DNA from: Ferroacidibacillus organovorans
GTDB taxonomy: Bacteria; Bacillota; Bacilli; Alicyclobacillales; SLC66
Length of the DNA stretch: 36,379 bases
Reading direction: 5' to 3'
Assembly (NCBI RefSeq): GCF_001642725.1
Contig: NZ_LSUQ01000025.1
Location: forward strand, 1 to 36,379
The translations under genes were made by a program, and so were the position numbers. The notes under the pieces are model-generated. The model ran no database searches. It was not told the DNA's origin and was given only the letters and a program-made list of their open reading frames with translations. Below are positions 31,593-36,379 of the stretch, piece by piece (positions within the stretch are counted from its first letter, which is position 1; each line of letters starts with the position of its first letter).

Positions 31593-31882
31593 GTGATTGC
31601 GGACATGATCTGAATGAACGCGATGAGTAGAAAACCCCCAATCACATAAAATAAGGAAGCAAATTTCATAAAGCGAAGCTCGTATTTGGAGGGCTTCGGA
31701 CGTGGCGTTGTTCGCGAAGGTTGTCGTCCAGCAGAAGGAGAGGCTGTCTTGAAATAGGTTTCATTTGAGTCATCTGATGGGTGTTGGTTCTGAGGGGATG
31801 TTTCCTTCTCGCTTTTCTTTAATGGTCTATAATCCACGAAATACGTGATCAGTCCACAGAGTAAGAAGATCAATCCAATCAT
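31589..31882 (-). CDS. small two-span membrane protein
   Basis: 97 residues from ATG 31882. One hydrophobic segment at each end (GLIFLLCGLITYFVDY; SLFYVIGGFLLIAFIQIM) with a proline-, serine- and threonine-rich polar middle (PSAGRQPSRTTPRPKPSKY). The frame is open upstream to 32200, but that part reads like non-coding sequence. The ribosome site is weak, so the start is uncertain. I do not recognise the family. Confidence 0.5.
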   Translation of the reverse strand: MIGLIFLLCGLITYFVDYRPLKKSEKETSPQNQHPSDDSNETYFKTASPSAGRQPSRTTPRPKPSKYELRFMKFASLFYVIGGFLLIAFIQIMSAIT

Positions 31883-32083
31883 TGGGATATCACTTGTTAT
31901 TAAAATTTGAAGTAAAATATTTATGGAAGATCCCCCGCATTCAAGGTGGAATTTTATGCGTTTACTTCGTGACTCGAGTAAATCACGGATAGAATGCCCA
32001 ATTGCGCTCTTCCCATGCTGATCTTGATGAACGGTGCATGGTGGAGGCGGCAAACTTCTAGGGTGGCAAAAGCATGCTACTGT

Positions 32084-32137
32084 CGAGTCGAGTGAACCTT
32101 TGCTATGATGATAGGAAGGCAATCTCCGCTCGACTCG
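32084..32137 (+). promoter_or_regulatory. kdpD promoter with long inverted repeat
   Basis: TGC-TATGAT at 32101-32109 is an extended -10 box. The arms CGAGTCGAG (32084-32092) and CTCGACTCG (32129-32137) are perfect 9-bp inverted repeats, 36 bp apart, one on each side of the predicted start site. The -35 region is poor. This could be an operator or an RNA hairpin in the 5' leader. Confidence 0.55.
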
Positions 32138-32159
32138 ATTGAAAGACAAGGAGCATGAC

Positions 32160-33743
32160 ATGAGTGAATCGCCCGTGAAACCTTGGTTAAGCTTAAGCAC
32201 TCCGTATTCTGGTCGGCAAGGACAGGGGAGCGAAAAACAGCGCCGCAGTACATGGCGCTCGGATCGCTCCGTGTACCACTACGTGTTTGTGCTCGTGCTC
32301 CTTGGCGTGCTCACGTTGATTTTGTGGAATGTTGGGTGGCTTTTCAATCGTGTCAACATCGCGATGCTCTATCTTTTGCCTGTCCTATACAGCGCGCTGC
32401 GTTTTGGGCGGGGGCCAGCTTTTTTTGCGGCGAGCCTCGGCGTGGTTTTGTTCGACTTTTTCTTCGTTCCGCCTGTGCTGAACTTCTCCGTGAGCGATTT
32501 TCGCTACCTGATCTCTTTCAATGTGTTTCTCATGGTCGCAGGGCTTACGGCAACCCTCGCCTCTCGTCTGCGGGCTCAGTTGAAAGAAGCGACAAGGCGC
32601 GAAGAGCAAACGTCGATCTTGTATCGCATCAGCCGTCAGATGGTGTCGCTCACCGACCTCGCATCGATGATTGCGACACTCGAACAGCAGGTCTCAAACG
32701 CCCTGCACATGCCGGTTGTGATCGTGTTGCCACAGGCAGACGGGCGAATGGTCGTTGAAAAAACGGCAGATCACGCGTGGCTGAATGAATTGGATCAGAC
32801 GTTTGCGTCGTGGGCGTTTCATCACGGACAAATGTGCGGTCGCGGAACAGAGTATTTTAAAGAAGCGGCGGGACTCTACCTGCCGCTCAAAACGGAGGCG
32901 AACGTGTACGGCGTTCTCTGTATTCATATCGGTTTGTCAGTTCCGTCGCTTGACCTTGAGCGAATGACACTCGTTGAGGCGCTCTCAAGCCTTGCGGCCA
33001 TTTCGATCGCCCGCTTCAAACTCGAAGAAGAGGCGAAAGTGGCCCATCTCGCGGCAGAGTCCGAGCGCTTGCGAACGGTGTTGCTCGACTCGATCTCTCA
33101 CGAACTGCGCACGCCACTGGCCTCGATCATTGGCGCGGCGACAGGCATTCTCGAAGGCGAAGGCGTTCTTGACGTGGCGGATCATCGTGAGCTGATCGCG
33201 ACCCTTCGCGCAGAAGCTGTTCGCATGAATCGCCTGGTGACAAACCTGTTGAACATGGTGCGTCTTGAGAGCGGCATGATGCGCTTGCGCAAGCAGTGGT
33301 GTGACATCGAGGATCTGATCGGCGTGGCGCTACACCAACTGCGCGAATCCCTGGCGGAGCGCGAAGTGACCGTCGATCTTCCGGATGACCTGCCGGGCGT
33401 ACACGTTGACAGTGTCTTGATTGAGCATGTGCTGGTCAATGTGTTGAGCAATGCGATCAAATATTCCCCTGAGAAAAGTGAAATTGCGCTTCACGCATAC
33501 GTTGTCGATCACACGATGCGTGTCGCCATCAAGGATCAAGGCATGGGCATCGCGACAGAAGAGCGCGCGCGGATCTTTGAGAAGTTCTATCGTTCTCCGC
33601 GCAATAAGCACATCACGGGCACGGGACTTGGACTTGCCATCTGCAAAGGCATCGCGCTCGCCCACGGTGGGAACATCTGGGTTGAAGCCGCAGATTCTTC
33701 AGGCAGCACGCTGGTCTTGAGTCTGCCGCTCACTTCGCGGTAA
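32160..33743 (+). CDS. kdpD: KdpD-like sensor histidine kinase without the N-terminal KdpD/Usp domain
   Basis: Membrane sensor kinase for potassium or turgor stress, 527 residues from ATG 32160 (AAGGAG 6 nt upstream). Order: cytoplasmic N-tail; DUF4118 membrane block with four spans at about 40-135; GAF-like domain about 150-285; HisKA with phospho-acceptor H314 in SISHELRTPL; HATPase with the N-box NVLSNAIKYS and G-boxes DQGMGI and GTGLGL. E. coli KdpD is about 890 residues, with an N-terminal KdpD/Usp half of about 370 residues; that half is absent here. It pairs with kdpE, 38 bp downstream. Confidence 0.88.
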   Translation: MSESPVKPWLSLSTPYSGRQGQGSEKQRRSTWRSDRSVYHYVFVLVLLGVLTLILWNVGWLFNRVNIAMLYLLPVLYSALRFGRGPAFFAASLGVVLFDFFFVPPVLNFSVSDFRYLISFNVFLMVAGLTATLASRLRAQLKEATRREEQTSILYRISRQMVSLTDLASMIATLEQQVSNALHMPVVIVLPQADGRMVVEKTADHAWLNELDQTFASWAFHHGQMCGRGTEYFKEAAGLYLPLKTEANVYGVLCIHIGLSVPSLDLERMTLVEALSSLAAISIARFKLEEEAKVAHLAAESERLRTVLLDSISHELRTPLASIIGAATGILEGEGVLDVADHRELIATLRAEAVRMNRLVTNLLNMVRLESGMMRLRKQWCDIEDLIGVALHQLRESLAEREVTVDLPDDLPGVHVDSVLIEHVLVNVLSNAIKYSPEKSEIALHAYVVDHTMRVAIKDQGMGIATEERARIFEKFYRSPRNKHITGTGLGLAICKGIALAHGGNIWVEAADSSGSTLVLSLPLTSR

Positions 33744-33781
33744 GATAAGAGTCTCACGAGGAACGGAAGGATGGTCACAGC

Positions 33782-34498
33782 TTGACGGCCCACGGTGCGC
33801 GAATCCTCGTCATTGATGACGAGAAGTCGATTCGCAGGCTTTTAAAAGTCAATCTCCAGGCGCATGGCTACGCGATGTTTGAGAGCGAGTCAGGCGCTGA
33901 TGGCATTCTCAAAGCGAGTGAGATGCGCCCGGATTTGATCATCCTTGATCTCGGACTCCCAGATGTGGAGGGCCATCAGGTGCTCAAGCAAATCCGCGAA
34001 TGGTCCCGCGTTCCGATCATCGTGCTCACGGTGCGCGAGGATGTGGAAGAAAAGATCGCGGCGCTCGATCAGGGGGCGGATGATTTTGTCACAAAGCCGT
34101 TTGCACTCGGCGAACTTCTCGCCCGCATCCGCGTGTGGCTTCGCCATATTCCAAAACAAGAAGAGCCTGTTCTCACGTTTGGCGACCTCACGGTCGATCT
34201 CGCGCAGCGCTTGGTGCTGCATCATCAGCAACCGGTGAAACTCACACCGATCGAGTATGATCTTTTAAAGGTCTTGGTTCGCCACGCGGGGCGGGTGATG
34301 ACTCACCGACAGCTCTTGCAGGAGGTTTGGGGAAACTATAACGTGGATGAATCAAGTCACTATTTGCGCATCTATATCGGTCATTTGCGAAAGAAACTAG
34401 AGAGAGATCCAGCGCGTCCCTCTCTCATTCTCACAGAACCGGGCGTCGGGTATCGCTTTATCGTCGCGTATGAAGAAGAAACAAATGCCAAAGACTAA
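33782..34498 (+). CDS. kdpE: KdpE-like response regulator
   Basis: OmpR-family regulator, 238 residues from a TTG at 33782 (GGAAGGA about 10 nt upstream). The receiver has ILVIDDEKSIRRLL, phospho-acceptor D56 in LIILDLGLPD, and K in DDFVTKPFALGEL. The winged helix (LTPIEYDLLKVLVRHAGRVM, then YLRIYIGHLRKKLE) binds DNA as a dimer on direct repeats. It is expected to activate the kdpFABC promoter just downstream. Confidence 0.92.
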   Translation: MTAHGARILVIDDEKSIRRLLKVNLQAHGYAMFESESGADGILKASEMRPDLIILDLGLPDVEGHQVLKQIREWSRVPIIVLTVREDVEEKIAALDQGADDFVTKPFALGELLARIRVWLRHIPKQEEPVLTFGDLTVDLAQRLVLHHQQPVKLTPIEYDLLKVLVRHAGRVMTHRQLLQEVWGNYNVDESSHYLRIYIGHLRKKLERDPARPSLILTEPGVGYRFIVAYEEETNAKD

Positions 34499-34526
34499 AC
34501 GCGTTTCGCGATGAAACGCGTTTTTT
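34497..34526 (+). terminator. kdpE terminator
   Basis: AAACGCGTTTC (34497-34507) pairs with GAAACGCGTTT and a run of six T. It separates kdpDE from the structural genes, so the latter need their own promoter. Confidence 0.9.
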
Positions 34527-34589
34527 ACGGTTTTTTTACACGGGAGACGAATATCTTTACGGCATATTTACGTGTCGCAAAGCTACAAT
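34524..34589 (+). promoter_or_regulatory. kdp structural operon promoter with phased TTTAC sites
   Basis: TTTAC occurs at 34524, 34535, 34556 and 34567: steps of 11, 21 and 11 bp, that is, whole turns of the helix. OmpR-type regulators such as KdpE bind direct repeats at this spacing. A -10 box, TACAAT (34584-34589), follows with no good -35, as expected for an activated promoter. The first site overlaps the terminator's T-run. Confidence 0.6.
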
Positions 34590-34634
34590 GACGAAAGGTT
34601 TGTTTGTGTTGAGTGGATGGTGGAGGTGGTTAAT

Positions 34635-34718
34635 TTGGGAGATCTAATCTCTCTTTTGCTCTATGTCGCGGTCTTTTCTCTTTTTTTATGGCTATTTCGC
34701 ATTTTTGACAGGACGTAA
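34635..34718 (+). CDS. 27-residue membrane peptide upstream of kdpF
   Basis: TTG at 34635 behind GGAGGTGG (5-6 nt). The product is a single hydrophobic helix (LISLLLYVAVFSLFLWLFRI) followed by FDRT. It ends 12 bp before kdpF, with the kdpF ribosome site directly after its stop. It is too short for standard gene finding. It could be an extra KdpF-like stabilising subunit or a leader peptide; the good ribosome site supports translation. Confidence 0.6.
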   Translation: MGDLISLLLYVAVFSLFLWLFRIFDRT

Positions 34719-34730
34719 GGAGGAACCGGG

Positions 34731-34808
34731 ATGTGGGTCTTGTTGTTTGTCGCGGCGATCGTCATGGTCTATCTGACGTATGTGATTTTTCACCCAGAAA
34801 AGTTCTAA
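34731..34808 (+). CDS. kdpF: potassium-transporting ATPase subunit KdpF
   Basis: 25 residues with one membrane helix (MWVLLFVAAIVMVYLTYVIF) and the typical ending HPEKF. AAGGAGG lies 7 nt before the ATG. KdpF is the small lipid-like subunit that stabilises the KdpFABC complex. It precedes kdpA by 16 bp. Confidence 0.85.
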   Translation: MWVLLFVAAIVMVYLTYVIFHPEKF

Positions 34809-34824
34809 GAGGGAGCGACACGTT

Positions 34825-36379
34825 GTGACGGTTGCAGGTTCGATTGGCATTGTCGTCATCATAGGGCTCATTGTCGCGCTGAGCGTCCCGCTTGGCGTGT
34901 ATCTGTTTCGCACGTTTGCCAAACAGCAAAAAGCGTCCGAAGGATGGGCTGCACCTTTTGAAAAGGTGCTCTATCGGTTGGTGGGGGTAAACCCTTCCGT
35001 CCAGATGGATTGGAAGGCGTATTTGCGTGCGCTGATGCTGGTCAATTTCACCATGATGATTTTTGTCTATGTGATCTTTCGCCTACAAGGGGTGCTACCG
35101 CTAAACCCGGACCACATCCCCGGCATGAGTTGGGATCTGGCGTTTAACACGGCGGCTAGCTTCATCACGAATACGAACTGGCAGAATTACGCGGGTGAGA
35201 ACGCGATGTCGTATCTCGGGCAAATGCTCGCAATTACATATCTGCAATTCACCTCGGCGGCCACCGGGTTTGTCGCAGCCATCGCATTCCTGCGCGCGCT
35301 GATCTCTAACCGCGGCGAATCGCTGGGGAATTTTTGGATGGATTTCATCAAGATTCACACGCGCCTGCTTTTGCCCCTATCCATCGTTCTCGCGGTGGTG
35401 TTTGTGGGACTTGGGATTCCTGATACCCTGATGGGCGCGCAAGTGGCGCACACGCTGTCCGGCGGCACGCAGATCATCTCGCGCGGACCCGTGGCGTCGC
35501 TCGAAGCGATCAAGCAACTCGGCACCAACGGCGGCGGTTTTTTTAATGCGAACTCCGCGCATCCGTTTGAAGACCCGTCCGCATTCACGGGCGTCCTTGA
35601 GATGATCGCGATGGGCGTGATCTCGGCGAGCCTTCTGACACTGTTCGGGCTGATGATCAAAAATCGCCGCCAGGCGGTCGTGCTCTACGTGTTTTTGACG
35701 GCGATCTTGTTGATCGGGGCGTTTGTGATCTACGCAAATGAGACCGGGGGCAACCCGCTTCTCGCGCACGCGCTTGGCATCAAGGGCCCCAACATGGAAG
35801 GCAAAGAAATGCGTTTTGGTGAGGCGCTCAGCAGCGCGTTTACGGCGATCACCACAGCGTTTACGACGGGTGCTGTCAACACGATGCACGACAGTCTCAC
35901 ACCGCTTGGCGGGCTGGTGCCACTGCTTTTCATGATGTTCAACGTCATCTTTGGCGGCAAAGGCGTGGGGCTGTTGAACATCCTCATGTTCCTGATCATC
36001 TCTGTGTTTCTCTCCGGCTTGATGGTTGGGCGCACCCCTGAGATCTTTGGCAAAAAAATCGAGGCGCGCGAGATTAAGCTGGCGATGATCGCGATGCTTG
36101 TGCACCCGTTTATCATCTTATTTCCAACGGCGCTCGCACTTTCGCTGAAGGCGGGGACGTCATCGATTCTCAATCCGGGACTGCACGGTTTGACGGAGGT
36201 ACTGTACGCGTATTCTTCGACGGCTGCCAACAACGGCTCGGCGTTTGCGGGACTCAGCGGAAACACCGTGTTTTACAATGTCTCGCTCGGACTCGTGATG
36301 TTGCTTGGGCGCTATGTCTCCTTGATTGCGATGTTTGCGATCGCGGGGTCGCTCGCCAAAAAGCCGGTCATTCCAGAAA
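34825..36379 (+). CDS. kdpA: potassium-transporting ATPase subunit KdpA, 3' end outside window
   Basis: Channel-like potassium-binding subunit of the KdpFABC P-type ATPase. GTG start at 34825, GGGAG 9 nt upstream. 518 codons are visible of the usual 550-570, so only the last few dozen residues and kdpB/kdpC lie beyond the window. The four pore-loop regions are present: SFITNTNWQNYAGE, LGTNGGGFFNANSAHPFE, AFTTGAVNTMHDS and STAANNGSAFAGL. There are about ten membrane spans. No frameshift is seen. Together with KdpE upstream, it makes a high-affinity K+ uptake operon. Confidence 0.95.
   Translation, partial: MTVAGSIGIVVIIGLIVALSVPLGVYLFRTFAKQQKASEGWAAPFEKVLYRLVGVNPSVQMDWKAYLRALMLVNFTMMIFVYVIFRLQGVLPLNPDHIPGMSWDLAFNTAASFITNTNWQNYAGENAMSYLGQMLAITYLQFTSAATGFVAAIAFLRALISNRGESLGNFWMDFIKIHTRLLLPLSIVLAVVFVGLGIPDTLMGAQVAHTLSGGTQIISRGPVASLEAIKQLGTNGGGFFNANSAHPFEDPSAFTGVLEMIAMGVISASLLTLFGLMIKNRRQAVVLYVFLTAILLIGAFVIYANETGGNPLLAHALGIKGPNMEGKEMRFGEALSSAFTAITTAFTTGAVNTMHDSLTPLGGLVPLLFMMFNVIFGGKGVGLLNILMFLIISVFLSGLMVGRTPEIFGKKIEAREIKLAMIAMLVHPFIILFPTALALSLKAGTSSILNPGLHGLTEVLYAYSSTAANNGSAFAGLSGNTVFYNVSLGLVMLLGRYVSLIAMFAIAGSLAKKPVIPE

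Noticed and set aside
31883-32200. Upstream extension of the small membrane protein gene to 203 residues.
   Set aside because: The added 106 residues read like non-coding sequence and overlap the kdpD promoter and start.
34561-34566. A standard -35 box for the kdp structural promoter.
   Set aside because: The hexamer at 17 bp from TACAAT is GGCATA, which does not match; an activator-dependent promoter is more likely.
35377-36266. Minus-strand frames of 242 and 178 codons opposite kdpA.
   Set aside because: The plus strand clearly encodes KdpA with all four pore motifs; the minus frames are rich in R, H and Q in the manner of shadows.

Overview
The window is a stretch of chromosome from a spore-forming Gram-positive bacterium of the class Bacilli. 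Evidence for this is a gerA-type spore germination operon, AGGAGG-type ribosome binding sites, frequent TTG starts, and a Cas9 that resembles the Geobacillus-type (GeoCas9) type II-C enzymes. The family is not settled by the sequence; an Alicyclobacillaceae-like host is a guess. By eye, the first 18 kb is more AT-rich and patchy (CRISPR, IS, decayed genes) than the GC-richer region after 18.5 kb.

Layout. 1-1.35 kb: plasmid- or mobile-like remnants, small ORFs and a 36-residue secreted peptide. 1.38-9.34 kb: a complete type II-C CRISPR-Cas locus: tracrRNA promoter and tracrRNA, cas9, cas1, cas2, then an array of 47 full 36-bp repeats plus one half repeat, with 47 spacers. The array reads towards cas2, opposite to the cas genes. 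Each repeat carries a consensus extended -10 promoter, so each spacer can be transcribed separately. An IS3-family element (9341-10815) has cut the array in the middle of a repeat, and no continuation is visible beyond it. 11-18.4 kb: an accessory patch, all on the minus strand: an APH-fold kinase, a HAD hydrolase, four GNAT acetyltransferases (two of them broken), a histidine phosphatase, a truncated ABC ATPase, a pentapeptide-repeat protein, a PadR regulator and a small membrane protein.

18.5-27.3 kb: a MerR-controlled 14-TM drug exporter divergent from a metallo-beta-lactamase-fold hydrolase; an AbrB/RelE-like toxin-antitoxin pair whose toxin has no standard start codon; a Nudix hydrolase; an M20 dipeptidase; and a translationally coupled DeoR-HAD-MFS operon. 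27.4-31.6 kb: gerAA-gerAB-gerAC. 31.6-36.4 kb: a small membrane protein, then kdpD (lacking the usual N-terminal domain), kdpE, a 27-residue membrane peptide, kdpF and kdpA, which runs off the window. Phased TTTAC repeats before the kdpF region look like KdpE sites.

The main candidate for novelty is the CRISPR locus: a compact GeoCas9-like nuclease with its tracrRNA, repeat-embedded promoters, a duplicated spacer, an IS break that still leaves the last spacer its promoter, and a Phr-like peptide gene next door. Function calls rest on motifs read by eye and remembered families; no database search was run.
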